A stretch of 64,000 nucleotides of DNA from Allobosea sp. UNC402CLCol (GCF_000745475.1 NZ_JQJJ01000008.1:558001-622000); one strand, 5' to 3'. Numbered from the stretch's first letter, positions 49,304 to 58,640 are shown. Notes: a model not told the origin generated them from the letters alone. Translations and numbers: made by a program.

Positions 49304-50567
49304 GGAGGTCGTTACCTTCGGCTGCCGCCTCAATATCGTCGAAAGCGAGGCGCTCAGGCTCCAGGCGGAAGCCGCCGGGCTGAAACACGCCGCGATCGTC
49401 AACTCCTGCGCCGTCACCGCCGAGGCGACCCGGCAGGCCCGTCAGGCCATCCGCCGCCTCAAGCGCGAGCAGCCGGACCGGCCCGTCATCGTCACCGGCT
49501 GCGCCGCGCAGATCGAGCCGGCCCGCTTTGCCGCCATGCCCGAGGCCGACCGCGTCCTCGGCAATGACGAGAAGCTGCGGCCGGAGAGCTGGGAGGCGCT
49601 TGCCCGTTCCAACAGCCTCGGCGGCGAGCAGGCCTTGCCTGCCGACAAGCTCGCAGTGGGCGACATCATGGCCCATGCGACCATGCGTGCGGCGCCGACG
49701 GGCCGCTTCGCCGGGCATACGCGCGGTTTCGTGCAGGTGCAGAACGGCTGCGACCATCGCTGCACCTTCTGCGTCATCCCCTTCGGCCGGGGCCATTCGC
49801 GCTCGCTGCCGGCGGGCGATGTCCTTGCCCAGTGCCGACGTCTCGTCGAGGCCGGCGCGCGCGAGATCGTCCTGACCGGCGTCGATCTCACCAGCTATGG
49901 CCGCGACCTGCTCGGCAAGCCGACGCTCGGCACGCTCGCCACGGACATCCTGCGCGAAATCCCGGAGCTCCGGCGGCTACGCCTCTCCTCGATCGATGCG
50001 GTCGAGGTCGACGATGCCCTGCGCGATCTCATCGCCACGGAAGCGCGATTGATGCCGCATCTGCACCTGTCGCTGCAGCATGGCGACGACCTCATCCTCA
50101 AGCGCATGAAGCGCCGGCATAGCCGTAGCGACGCAATCCGCTTCTGTGACGAGATGCGGCGCCTGCGCCCCAACATCGTCTTCGGCGCCGACCTCATCGC
50201 CGGCTTCCCGACAGAGGATGAGGCGATGTTCGCCCGCTCGCTGTCCCTCATCGAGGAATGCGGGCTCAGCTTCGTCCATGTCTTTCCCTATTCGGCAAGG
50301 CCCGAAACGCCGGCCGCGCGCATGCCGCAACTGCCTGGCGAGATCGTGACGGAGCGGGCATCGAGGCTGCGTGCGGCCGCCGCGACGGCTCAGCAGCGGC
50401 ACCTCGCGGCCCGGATGGGCCGGGCGCTCTCGGTGCTGACCGAGCGCGGCAAGACCGGCCGCGCCGAGGATTTCACGCTCGTCCGGTTCGCAAGCGAGAT
50501 CGAAGCGGGGCGGATCGTCTCGGTCACCGGCCATGCCAGCGACGGCCGTGCCTTGCTGGCCGCCTGA
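49236..50567 (+). CDS. mtaB: tRNA t6A37 methylthiotransferase MtaB
   Basis: MtaB, a radical-SAM enzyme, adds a methylthio group to t6A37 of tRNAs. The 443-residue protein has the N-terminal cluster domain with VTFGCRLNIVESEAL, the radical-SAM motif CDHRCTFC (Cys172, Cys176, Cys179), and a C-terminal TRAM-like domain. Normal members start about three residues before VVTFGCRLN. Here the only in-frame starts are GTG 49236 or ATG 49245, both inside the repeat, so about 20 N-terminal residues are repeat-derived. The stop is normal. Confidence 0.94.
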   Translation: MKKMREDKGSEHFPVSEKRGNALEVVTFGCRLNIVESEALRLQAEAAGLKHAAIVNSCAVTAEATRQARQAIRRLKREQPDRPVIVTGCAAQIEPARFAAMPEADRVLGNDEKLRPESWEALARSNSLGGEQALPADKLAVGDIMAHATMRAAPTGRFAGHTRGFVQVQNGCDHRCTFCVIPFGRGHSRSLPAGDVLAQCRRLVEAGAREIVLTGVDLTSYGRDLLGKPTLGTLATDILREIPELRRLRLSSIDAVEVDDALRDLIATEARLMPHLHLSLQHGDDLILKRMKRRHSRSDAIRFCDEMRRLRPNIVFGADLIAGFPTEDEAMFARSLSLIEECGLSFVHVFPYSARPETPAARMPQLPGEIVTERASRLRAAAATAQQRHLAARMGRALSVLTERGKTGRAEDFTLVRFASEIEAGRIVSVTGHASDGRALLAA

Positions 50568-50690
50568 AGAGCCGAAACAAAGAGAAATAGCCGCCTCGGT
50601 CGCCGATGGGAGGAGGGAGTGACCGAGGCGGCAGAGCCGTGCCGGCAGCGGCAGACTCGAGGGGTTAGACGCGCCCGCGCCGTAAAAGGT

Positions 50691-51941
50691 TCAAATGCCC
50701 CGAGAAAATTCCTCGCGCAAACCCCTCGCATCGCGCGCCCTAACCGTCCCGCTGACACGCTGCACCTGATTGTTGCAGTAACCGCGCGGATTCCACGGCG
50801 GTTCGAGCGGCTGACAATTCCCGGCCGTATCCCGGGCGCGGGCCATGATCGTGAGCGGCCCGGGCGCCACGGCCGGCAGACGGATCTCGAAACGGCGCCA
50901 GCCGAACGGGCCCTCGCCCGGTTCGAGCGCGACCTCGTCCCAACGGCTTCCGCCGTCGCAGGAGAGCTCGACTGCGGCAAGCGGAATGGCGCCGCTCCAG
51001 GCGAAGCCGGCGACCGCGACCATCTCGCCCGCCGCCACGGTGAAGCCATTCGTCGGGCGGGTGATCAGCGACTTCACCGGCATGTCGGTGATCACGGCGA
51101 AATGGGTGGGATCGAGCGGCTCGCCCGGCCGCAGCGCATGGATCGGCAGGCGGTAATCCGTGCCGCGCATCTTCTCGCCGTCATGTTCCTGCGTCCGCAG
51201 GCTGATGCGGTTCAGCCATTTCTGCCAGGCCGAGCCGGGATAGCCCGGCGCGACGATGCGCAGCGGCCCGCCATGCAGGCGCGGCAGGGGCTCATCGTTC
51301 ATGGCGAAGGCGATCAGCGTCTCCGGTGCCAGCGCCTTGGCGATCGGCAGGCCGCGCGACAGGGCCTCCTTCTCCGGCTTGCCGATCTGCCGGTCGGGCG
51401 CGAAATGGGCGGTATAGACGGCGCCCGGTCTTACGCCCGCATGGTTCAGCACATCGGCGAGCCTGACCCCGGTCCAGCGCGCACAGCCGACCGCGCCGAG
51501 CCGCCACGGCAACCCGTCGGTCGCGGGCAAGAATTGGGCGCGGCCGTTGCCGGCGCATTCCAGCACGGCAGTCTCGGTGACCGTCTCGAAAGCCTCCCGC
51601 AGCGCCGGCAGCGTCCAGACGGCCGGACGCTCGACCTCACCGTCGATCGTCAGCGTCCACGAGCCTTCATCGGCGATGTCCGGAAGCTCGCCATTGTTGC
51701 GGATGAAGAAGGCGCTGACCGGCGTGATCGCCTCGTCGAGGAGATCGAGCGCCGGCTCGGCGTTCAGGGCCTCCTCGTCATGGACGTAGAGCCCCGGCTT
51801 CAGCCGGCGCAGCAAGGGCAGTTCGATAAGGCGGCGTGGCAAGCGAGAACGGTCTCCGGCGACAGCGGCCGGACAGACAACACGCTGTTCCGCCCTCTGT
51901 CGACTGCCCGGCGGCGCTTGGCAGCTTCCCGGACGCCGCAA
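50691..51941 (-). CDS. Sulfite-oxidase-type molybdenum enzyme
   Basis: A protein of about 416 residues. The sulfite oxidase molybdopterin domain has TAVLECAGNGRAQF (the Cys is the expected Mo ligand), LPWRLGAVGCARWTGVRLAD and RLHGGPLRIVAPGYPG. A C-terminal dimerisation domain follows (VAGFAWSGAIPLAAVELSCD). No export signal is visible, so it may be cytoplasmic. I choose a TTG start at 51941. It lies seven bases after AAGGGG, which overlaps the fadD stop codon and suggests translational coupling; the true start remains uncertain. Substrate is not proven to be sulfite. Confidence 0.88.
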   Translation of the reverse strand: MRRPGSCQAPPGSRQRAEQRVVCPAAVAGDRSRLPRRLIELPLLRRLKPGLYVHDEEALNAEPALDLLDEAITPVSAFFIRNNGELPDIADEGSWTLTIDGEVERPAVWTLPALREAFETVTETAVLECAGNGRAQFLPATDGLPWRLGAVGCARWTGVRLADVLNHAGVRPGAVYTAHFAPDRQIGKPEKEALSRGLPIAKALAPETLIAFAMNDEPLPRLHGGPLRIVAPGYPGSAWQKWLNRISLRTQEHDGEKMRGTDYRLPIHALRPGEPLDPTHFAVITDMPVKSLITRPTNGFTVAAGEMVAVAGFAWSGAIPLAAVELSCDGGSRWDEVALEPGEGPFGWRRFEIRLPAVAPGPLTIMARARDTAGNCQPLEPPWNPRGYCNNQVQRVSGTVRARDARGLREEFSRGI

Positions 51942-51945
51942 GCAC

Positions 51946-53661
51946 TCACCCCTTGGCGACGATTTCCTCGCGCAGGGCCCGGCGCAAGACCTTGCCGACA
52001 TTGGTCTTGGGCAGGGTTTCACGGAAGAAGATCTGCCTGGGCACCTTGTAGCCGGTGAGATTCTCCTTGCAGTAGGCGCGCAGCGCGTCGGCCGTGAGCG
52101 TCTGGTCCTTGCGCACGACGAAGGCCGCGACGACCTCGCCGGAATGCTCGTCCGGAAGGCCGATCACCGCCGCTTCCAGCACGCCGGGATGCGCCGCAAG
52201 CACATCCTCGACCTCGTTGGGATAGACGTTGAAGCCCGAGACGAGGACCATGTCCTTCATGCGGTCGACGATCTTGAACTGGCCGTCGGGCAGCATCACG
52301 CCGATGTCGCCGGAGCGGAAATAGCCGTCCTCCGTCATCGCCTTCGCGGTCTCGTCGGGGCGGTTCCAGTAGCCCCGCATCACCTGCGGCCCGCGGATGC
52401 AGATCTCGCCGGGCTCACCGGGCGGCATGTCGTTGCCGTCGGCGTCGCGGACAGCGACATCGGTCGAGGGAATGGGATAGCCGATCGTGCCGGAGAACTC
52501 CTGGATGTCCGGCCGGTTGATGGTGGCGACCGGCGAGGTTTCGGAAAGCCCGTAGCCCTCGATGATCGGCTTGCCCGTGACCTCCTTCCAGTGCTTGGCG
52601 ACGGCGGCCTGGGTCGCCATGCCGCCGGCCACGGCAAAGCGCAGCTCGCCGAAATTCACCGTGCCGATCTCGGGATGGTTGGCGAGCGCATTGTAGAGCG
52701 TGTTGACGCCCGAGATCAGCGTGAACCGGCTCGCCTTCAGCGTCTTGATGAAGCCGGGAATATCGCGCGGATTGGCGATCAGCAGGCTCTTGGCACCGAT
52801 CCGGAGCAGGAACATGCAGCAGCAGGTCAGCGCGAAGATGTGGTAGAGCGGCAGCGCCGTCACCATGACGTGCTGATATTCGCCCCGCCCTTGCGGCGGC
52901 TCGAGCGTCCATTCGAGCCAGAATCCGGCCTGCTGAACATTGGCGGCGACGTTGCGATGCGTCAGCGTCGCGCCCTTGGCGACCCCGGTCGTGCCGCCGG
53001 TATATTGCAGGAAGGCGACGTCTTCCGGAACGATGGCGACAGGCTCCATTCCCTCCACCGTCTGCAGGATATGCCGGAGCTCGACGGCGCCCGGCAGATT
53101 GAAGGGCTTCACCACCTTCTTGATGCGGCGGGCGACGAAATTGACGATCCTGCCCTTGAAACCCATCAAATCGCCGGCCGTGGCAATGACGATGGCGTCG
53201 AGCTTCAGGTTCGCCTTCGCCTCCTCGACGACATGGGCGAAGTTCTCGATCACCACGAGGACGCGCGCACCGGCATCGTTGACCTGGTGGGTGAGCTCGC
53301 GCGCCGTATAGAGCGGGTTGACGTTGACGACGGTGAAGCCGCCGAGCAGCGTCCCGAAGATCATCGCCGGATAGGCCATGATGTTCGGCATCATCAACGC
53401 GACGCGGTCGCCCTTCTGAAGCCCCCTCGCCTGAAGCCAGCCCGCGAAGGCCTCCGCCGCGCGCAGGGTCTCGGCGAAGGTGATCGTCTTGCCGAAGCTC
53501 TCGAAGGCCGGGCGATTGGCATAGGTCGCGCAGGACGAGCGGATCAGATCCGCCAATGTCCCGATCTTCGCCTCGTCGAGCGTTTCCGGGACGGCCGGCG
53601 GATAATGCGCAAGCCACGGACGCGCACCCTGCATGGGCTGCGCGACGCCGATCGCAGTCAT
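51946..53661 (-). CDS. fadD: Long-chain-fatty-acid--CoA ligase
   Basis: FadD activates fatty acids to acyl-CoA with ATP. The 571-residue adenylate-forming enzyme has the AMP-binding motif LQYTGGTTGVAKGATLTHRN near residue 218. YGLSETSPVA lies later, as do the DIGVMLPDGQFKIVDRMKDM hinge and the catalytic Lys near the C-terminus (GKVLRR). GGAGGAG precedes the start at 53661. The downstream sulfite-oxidase-type gene begins within five bases of its stop. Confidence 0.95.
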   Translation of the reverse strand: MTAIGVAQPMQGARPWLAHYPPAVPETLDEAKIGTLADLIRSSCATYANRPAFESFGKTITFAETLRAAEAFAGWLQARGLQKGDRVALMMPNIMAYPAMIFGTLLGGFTVVNVNPLYTARELTHQVNDAGARVLVVIENFAHVVEEAKANLKLDAIVIATAGDLMGFKGRIVNFVARRIKKVVKPFNLPGAVELRHILQTVEGMEPVAIVPEDVAFLQYTGGTTGVAKGATLTHRNVAANVQQAGFWLEWTLEPPQGRGEYQHVMVTALPLYHIFALTCCCMFLLRIGAKSLLIANPRDIPGFIKTLKASRFTLISGVNTLYNALANHPEIGTVNFGELRFAVAGGMATQAAVAKHWKEVTGKPIIEGYGLSETSPVATINRPDIQEFSGTIGYPIPSTDVAVRDADGNDMPPGEPGEICIRGPQVMRGYWNRPDETAKAMTEDGYFRSGDIGVMLPDGQFKIVDRMKDMVLVSGFNVYPNEVEDVLAAHPGVLEAAVIGLPDEHSGEVVAAFVVRKDQTLTADALRAYCKENLTGYKVPRQIFFRETLPKTNVGKVLRRALREEIVAKG

Positions 53662-53870
53662 GGTCTCCTCCCTCTCGCCCGGCTCAGCTTGCTTGCGCGA
53701 AGCCTCCGGCGCGCTTTTTCACGACCATAGAGTGCGGAACGGCGGCCCGACGCGCAAGCGCGACCTCTCGCCACCCCACGAATTGTTTAGATATAAACCT
53801 TTCGCGGGATGGCGAGGCAAGCCCTGGCGGAGCGAGTTCCGCCGAGACTATCGTCGTAAGAGGTCCGTCT

Positions 53871-53921
53871 AGAGCAGGATGCGAAAAGCAGGAGCCGGCT
53901 TTTTCGCGAGAATCCTGCTCT
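53871..53921. repeat. Palindromic repeat, AGAGCAGGAT arms
   Basis: AGAGCAGGAT and ATCCTGCTCT are 10-base perfect arms, with inner CGAAAA / TTTTCG arms. The unit is 51 bases. It lies in the 332-base gap between fadD and the EF-G-like gene and is a typical mobile-looking intergenic repeat of this order. Confidence 0.75.
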
Positions 53922-53946
53922 GTCTCTTTGATGAGAGACGGATTCA

Positions 53947-53985
53947 GATGTCAGATGGGATCACCATGTGATTCCATCTGACATC
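53947..53985. repeat. Hairpin after the EF-G-like gene
   Basis: GATGTCAGATGG / CCATCTGACATC arms with inner ATCAC / GTGAT give a stem of 17 pairs with one G-T mismatch and a three-base loop. It begins nine bases past the stop codon of the minus-strand gene at 53994, so it could serve as its transcript end, although there is no T-run. Confidence 0.6.
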
Positions 53986-53993
53986 ATCCGGCT

Positions 53994-56078
53994 CTAGCGC
54001 GCCTGCGCCGCCGCCAGTGCCTGGGCCGAAACCACCGCTTCGGCCGGCTTGCCGGCGAGCTCCGCCAGATGGTCGAAGCGCGCGCTGAAGGAACCGACGC
54101 CGGAGGTCGCCGAGCGCAGTTCGACGATCAACCCCGGCATCTCCGCTTCCGGGACGAGGGCGTTGATCTGGTCCCAGCCGCGCCAGCCGGGGCGGGTGTC
54201 GTAGCCGAGGATCTGCCCGCGCCGGGCCGAGATCAGCGCCGAGGCACGCGACATCGCCTCGGACGGGATCACCACCTCGATGGAGAGGATCGGCTCCAGC
54301 AGCACGGGCCTGGCCTGCGGCATGGCCTCGCTCATCGCCAGTCGCGCCGCCTGGCGGAAGGCCATGTCGGAGGAATCGACGGTGTGATAGGAGCCGTCCG
54401 TCAGCGTGACCGCGAGATCGACCACCGGGAAGCCGAGCGGCCCCTTCTCGCAATAGTCGCGCATGCCCGCCTCGACCGAGCCGATATACTGGCGCGGCAC
54501 CACCCCGCCGGTGATCTTGTCGATGAAGCGGATGCCCTCCCCGCGCGGCAGCCCCGCAATCTCGATCACGACATCGCCATACTGGCCATGGCCGCCGCTC
54601 TGTTTGCGATGGCGCCCGCGCGCACCGGCCTGGCCGCGGATGGTCTCGCGATAGCCGACCTGCGGTGGCCGGCTTACGACATTCACGCCGTAGCGGCCGG
54701 CGAGCTTCTCCAACGTGACGCGCAGATGCATCTCACCCTGGCCCGAAAGCCGCGTCTCGCTCAGTTCCGGCACCTGGGTGACGAGGAGCGCGGTATCCTC
54801 TTCCGCGATCTTCTGCAGCGCGGCGGCGAGCCGGACATCGTCCTTGCGGTCCTTGACCGCGATCGCGAGCGTATGCACCGGCTCGGGCGGGGCGACCGCG
54901 CTGACCACGCCGGCACGCTGCTTGCCGAGCATGAAGGCCTCGCCCGTACCGATGCCGTCGAGCTTGGCGAAGCCGGCGACCTCGCCCTCCTCTGCGGCGG
55001 GCTTGCGGCTCTGCTCGCTGCCTTTCAGGGAGACGATGCCGGCAATGCGCGCCTCGACGCCGGCGGAAGAGGTGACGACGTCGCCCTCGGCCAGCCGCCC
55101 GCGCATGACCCGGGCGAGCGAAACCTTGCCGCCCTGCCCCGCATGCCAGCTCTTCATCACCTGCGCCAATGGCGGCCCGTTCTCGACGATGCCGACCCGC
55201 CCGCGCGTCTCGCTGAGCGTCGGGGCCTCATGCCTCAGCGCCTTCAGGAGCCGCGTCACGCCATTGCCGCGCTCGGCCGCGCCGATCAACACGGGCACGA
55301 CGTGGCGATGCTGCAATTCGCGGGCGAGATCGTCGAAGATGCGATCGCGCGGCGGCTCCATGTCACCGAGCAGCTCCTCCATCAATTCGTCGTCGTAATC
55401 GGCGAGCTTCTCCAGCATCGAGAAGCGCGCATCCTTCTCGCGGCCGCTCTCGTCGGGGTCGATCGGAACGATCTCGCTGGGCGCGTGCTCGCGATAGATG
55501 AAGGCCCGCTCCAGCGCGAGGTCGATGAAGCCGATGGCGATGCCCTTCTGCCAGATCGGGATCTGGCGCAGCAGCAAGGGCGTGCGCGAGGCCCGCTGCA
55601 GGATGGCGAGCGTCTCGCGCACCCGGCGCGAGGCCGTGTCGATCTTGTTCAGGAAAAGGAAGCGGGGGATGTCGGCCTCCTCGAGCTCGCGCAGCACGAG
55701 CTCGAGCGCCGGCGCCTTGCGGTCATCCGCCTCGCAGACCACCACGGCCGCGTCGACCGCCGGCAGGACATGGCGCATCTCGTGCAGGAACTCGACCGAT
55801 CCGGGACAGTCGATGAATTGAAACTGGTCGCCGAGGAATTCGACGCTCGCGACATTGGGCTCGACGCTCATCTGGTGAGCCCGCGCCTCGGGCGAGGCAT
55901 CGCCGACGCTGTTGCCGGCCTTGACCGAGCCGGTGCGGGAAAGCGCGCCGCATCGCATCAGGATGCTTTCGAGCAGCGTGGTCTTGCCGCTCTGGAAGGG
56001 GCCGACGATCGCGATGCATCGTGGCCCCGCGCGTCGGGTGCCGGATGCCGCGTCTCCCTTGCCGTTCTGTGCAGCCAT
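53994..56078 (-). CDS. Elongation factor G-like GTPase with altered switch II
   Basis: A 694-residue protein with EF-G domains in order (GTPase, II, III, IV, V) but distinct from FusA. It starts at Met 56078 with a perfect AAGGAGG site. P-loop: VGPFQSGKTT (residues 25-34). The G3 motif reads DCPGSVEF (90-97) instead of DTPGHVDF, so the catalytic His is Ser94. G4 is normal (FLNKIDT). Domain IV has SGGHGQYGDVVIEI. Such proteins are annotated as elongation factor G in many alphaproteobacteria, but their role (translocation, rescue or other) is not established. Confidence 0.9.
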   Translation of the reverse strand: MAAQNGKGDAASGTRRAGPRCIAIVGPFQSGKTTLLESILMRCGALSRTGSVKAGNSVGDASPEARAHQMSVEPNVASVEFLGDQFQFIDCPGSVEFLHEMRHVLPAVDAAVVVCEADDRKAPALELVLRELEEADIPRFLFLNKIDTASRRVRETLAILQRASRTPLLLRQIPIWQKGIAIGFIDLALERAFIYREHAPSEIVPIDPDESGREKDARFSMLEKLADYDDELMEELLGDMEPPRDRIFDDLARELQHRHVVPVLIGAAERGNGVTRLLKALRHEAPTLSETRGRVGIVENGPPLAQVMKSWHAGQGGKVSLARVMRGRLAEGDVVTSSAGVEARIAGIVSLKGSEQSRKPAAEEGEVAGFAKLDGIGTGEAFMLGKQRAGVVSAVAPPEPVHTLAIAVKDRKDDVRLAAALQKIAEEDTALLVTQVPELSETRLSGQGEMHLRVTLEKLAGRYGVNVVSRPPQVGYRETIRGQAGARGRHRKQSGGHGQYGDVVIEIAGLPRGEGIRFIDKITGGVVPRQYIGSVEAGMRDYCEKGPLGFPVVDLAVTLTDGSYHTVDSSDMAFRQAARLAMSEAMPQARPVLLEPILSIEVVIPSEAMSRASALISARRGQILGYDTRPGWRGWDQINALVPEAEMPGLIVELRSATSGVGSFSARFDHLAELAGKPAEAVVSAQALAAAQAR

Positions 56079-56347
56079 GACGTCCTCCTTCGGGTTGGAC
56101 CCACGAGGACGAAAGGCCTTTGGCCTCTCATCGACGCGGATGGAGGCCGGCGCGTCGGGACAGAAGAGCCCGCAGCACCGGTCAGGCGGCGGTCGCACCG
56201 GCCCGAGCGGGCCGAGCGGCCGTCGAAGAGGCATGTCAAGGCAGGTTCGCGCCGTTCACGGTCGGCTGCAAGGAGATTATGTGCCGCACCGCAGCGGAGC
56301 CGGCAGGCCGCGCAAGGAAGCGCCCCTCGCCGCCGGGACGACGGGGC

Positions 56348-57610
56348 TCAGCCGGCCCGCTCCTGCGCCTGGCGCTGGTAGACCGAGAGAAAGGCCTTGC
56401 CCATCAGCGAGCTCTCGCCATCGATGGCCTTCTGCAGGACGCTGGCGCGAATGGCCTGGATGCGGGGAGCGTCGGGCGCTGCCGCACCGGCAAGCTCGGC
56501 GAGTTGCACGGCGAGCCGGGACGCTCCCTGCTCCGACAGGATGGCCGCCCGCTCGGCCAGCTTCTCCGCTCCGCCCGCGAGCCCGGCCAGCTCGGCGGCA
56601 ACCTCCGCGGTCCGGGCGGGCTTGAGATGCGCCGGATCGCCATCGAACCAGCCGGCATAGAAATGATAGATGCTGCGGACGAGGAACTCCGGATCGTCAT
56701 ATTTCGCCAGCAAATAGGGTTTCGCGAGGTAACCCGCCGGCACCTTCACCGCATGCAGCACCGCGTCGAGCGTGGCGCCCCGGTTCATCAACGCCAGCGT
56801 CTCGCGCACGAGATGTTCGAGCGCTTCCGCACCGTCGCGCAGCATCTGCAACGCCCGCTCCTCGCCGAAGACGACAGGGCCATGGCCGGGGATCAGGATG
56901 GCGGGCCTGAGTTGCTCCATGTGCCGGAGCGCAACGGCCCATTCGGCGGCATAGCGCTGGACCTTTCGGGGATTTCCGGCATTCGGGAACACCCAGATCA
57001 CGAAGTCGCCGCTTGCCAGGACGCGCTGCTCCGGCAGCCAGACGAAGCTGGCATCATCCGTCTCACCTCGCCCATGGAAGAGTTCGAGCCGCTCGCCGCC
57101 GATCGTGAGCGACAGCGTCTCGTCATAGACCTCGTCCGGCTGCCGCTGGCCGATGGGGTAGACATAGCCGGGCTTGTTGAACTGCTGGCCCTGCACGATG
57201 CTGTTGAAGCCGTGCGAGGCCGCGTAACGCTCCATCCGCCGGCGGACATTGCGATGGGCGACGATCCGGGGGCGTGGGACGCCCCGCGCATCGGCCTCCG
57301 CATCGATGACGGCGATGCCGCTGGTGTGGTCGATATGGCCATGGGTGAAGATCACCGTATGGATCGGGCTGTCGTCCCAGCTCCGGATCACCTCCAGCGT
57401 CCGCTGCGCCGTATCCGGCTTGGCGGTGTCGATCAGGACCAGCCCTTCCGTGGTGCGGATCGCGGTGACGCTGCCGCAGAAATAGGTGGTGTGGACCGTG
57501 ATGATGCCGTCCGCGACAGCGGTGATGGCGCCATCGGAAACCGCCGCCGTCCATTCCTCCATTGGCGCGCTGCCGTTCCACAGGCGCTCGAACAAGGGGT
57601 CTGAAGCCAT
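56348..57610 (-). CDS. MBL-fold alkyl sulfatase-like hydrolase
   Basis: A 420-residue metallohydrolase. The metal motif THGHIDHTSG lies near residue 90. LPEQRVLASGDFVIWVFPNA and LIPGHGPVVFGEERALQML follow, then an alkyl-sulfatase dimerisation-type region (YDDPEFLVRSIYHFYAGWFD). This fits the SdsA1/BDS1-like group, though it is shorter than typical alkyl sulfatases and lacks the C-terminal sterol-carrier-like domain. The start is the ATG at 57610, with GTGGAGAG about eight bases upstream; the GTG at 57625 is an alternative. The substrate is probably an alkyl ester or sulfate, unproven. Confidence 0.9.
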   Translation of the reverse strand: MASDPLFERLWNGSAPMEEWTAAVSDGAITAVADGIITVHTTYFCGSVTAIRTTEGLVLIDTAKPDTAQRTLEVIRSWDDSPIHTVIFTHGHIDHTSGIAVIDAEADARGVPRPRIVAHRNVRRRMERYAASHGFNSIVQGQQFNKPGYVYPIGQRQPDEVYDETLSLTIGGERLELFHGRGETDDASFVWLPEQRVLASGDFVIWVFPNAGNPRKVQRYAAEWAVALRHMEQLRPAILIPGHGPVVFGEERALQMLRDGAEALEHLVRETLALMNRGATLDAVLHAVKVPAGYLAKPYLLAKYDDPEFLVRSIYHFYAGWFDGDPAHLKPARTAEVAAELAGLAGGAEKLAERAAILSEQGASRLAVQLAELAGAAAPDAPRIQAIRASVLQKAIDGESSLMGKAFLSVYQRQAQERAG

Positions 57611-57740
57611 CGGTGAACTCTCCACGCGTCACGACAGGCTTAGCATGGCTGCCGCCAGCCGAAAGCCGCTGCCGGCGATGTACTGACACCCGGCGTCAGC
57701 GGAGGCGCGACCGGCCGGCGAGCGCGCATCTAGAGCGCCG

Positions 57741-58118
57741 CTAGGCGTTCCCCGTTTCCTTCGTGCCCGTCGGTTCATGCATCGGGACGCCCGCCTCGCC
57801 TTCGCTCATCCGCTTGAGGCGGCTCAGCATGGCCGCCGCATAGGCCGCATAGGGACCGATCCAGCGCTCGTGAATCCCGTGGATCGGCAGCGCGTCGAGA
57901 TGGTTCCAGCGCTCGCGCCCGCGCCGCTCGACGATTACAAGACCCGCCTCCTCCAGCACCTTCAGATGCTGCATCACGGTGCAGCGATCGAGTTCCGGCA
58001 TAAGCTCGCACAGCATCCCCGTCGTGCGGGGGCCCGCCTTCAGCGCATCCAGAATCCGCCGCCGGGCGCGATGGCCCAGCGCCTTGAAGAGCGCGTCGTC
58101 CTGGTCGTCCATTGACAT
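57741..58118 (-). CDS. ArsR-family transcriptional regulator
   Basis: This 125-residue winged-helix repressor has LFKALGHRARRRILDALKAG then LMPELDRCTVMQHLKVLEEA, with the wing VIVERRGRERWNHLDALPIH. It is divergent from an SRPBCC (AHSA1) gene, a very common pairing. An inverted repeat at 58117-58136 covers its start codon, so it probably represses itself and the neighbour. Two cysteines are present, but no clear metal site can be assigned. Confidence 0.92.
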   Translation of the reverse strand: MSMDDQDDALFKALGHRARRRILDALKAGPRTTGMLCELMPELDRCTVMQHLKVLEEAGLVIVERRGRERWNHLDALPIHGIHERWIGPYAAYAAAMLSRLKRMSEGEAGVPMHEPTGTKETGNA

Positions 58119-58136
58119 GTTATAAATCTATAACAT
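58117..58136. promoter_or_regulatory. Operator for the ArsR/SRPBCC pair
   Basis: ATGTTATA-AATC-TATAACAT is a perfect 8-bp inverted repeat with a four-base spacer in a very AT-rich island. It overlaps the start codon of the ArsR gene (58116-58118) and lies 30 bases ahead of the SRPBCC gene. Confidence 0.7.
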
Positions 58137-58166
58137 AATAATCCCGACAGCAATGGGAGACCGTCG

Positions 58167-58640
58167 ATGGAACCGCAGATGGATCTGAAATTTTCGGTCG
58201 CCGGGCGCATCGCGAAGCCGGTCGGCGAGGTTTTCGAGGCAGTGGTCAATCCCGACCACCTCTCCCGTTTCTTCACGACCGGCGGCGCGAAGGGGCGGCT
58301 CGAGACTGGAGCGGTCGTCACCTGGGATTTTCACGACTTCCCAGGCGCCTTCCCGGTCCATGTCGTGGAGGTGGAGAAGGACAGGCGCATCGTCCTGCGC
58401 TGGGGCTCGGCCGAGACGACGCCCGACCCCGCCGCCAGCCGCGAGACCACCGTCACGATGACCTTCGAGCCGCTCGAAGACGGCCGCACGCTCGTCCGGA
58501 TATCGGAACAGGCCTGGTCACGGACGCCGGAGGGGCTGAAGGCCTCCTACGGCAATTGCGAGGGCTGGACGGGCATGCTCTGCGCGATGAAAGTCTGGCT
58601 GGAGCACGGCTTCAACCTGCGCGAGGGGTTCTACAAGTAG
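58167..58640 (+). CDS. SRPBCC domain protein (AHSA1 family)
   Basis: A 157-residue protein of the START/Bet v1-like AHSA1 group, a hydrophobic-cavity fold. Typical features are the opening DLKFSVAGRIAKPVGEVFEA, WDFHDFPGAFPVHVVEVEKD near the middle and the closing EGWTGMLCAMKVWLEHG. It is divergent from an ArsR regulator with a shared operator. The ligand is unknown. Confidence 0.9.
   Translation: MEPQMDLKFSVAGRIAKPVGEVFEAVVNPDHLSRFFTTGGAKGRLETGAVVTWDFHDFPGAFPVHVVEVEKDRRIVLRWGSAETTPDPAASRETTVTMTFEPLEDGRTLVRISEQAWSRTPEGLKASYGNCEGWTGMLCAMKVWLEHGFNLREGFYK

Noticed and set aside
54069-56381. Open frame of 770 codons on the plus strand opposite the EF-G-like gene
   Set aside because: It is longer than the real gene only because of codon bias. 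The minus strand carries all the GTPase motifs and a perfect ribosome site.
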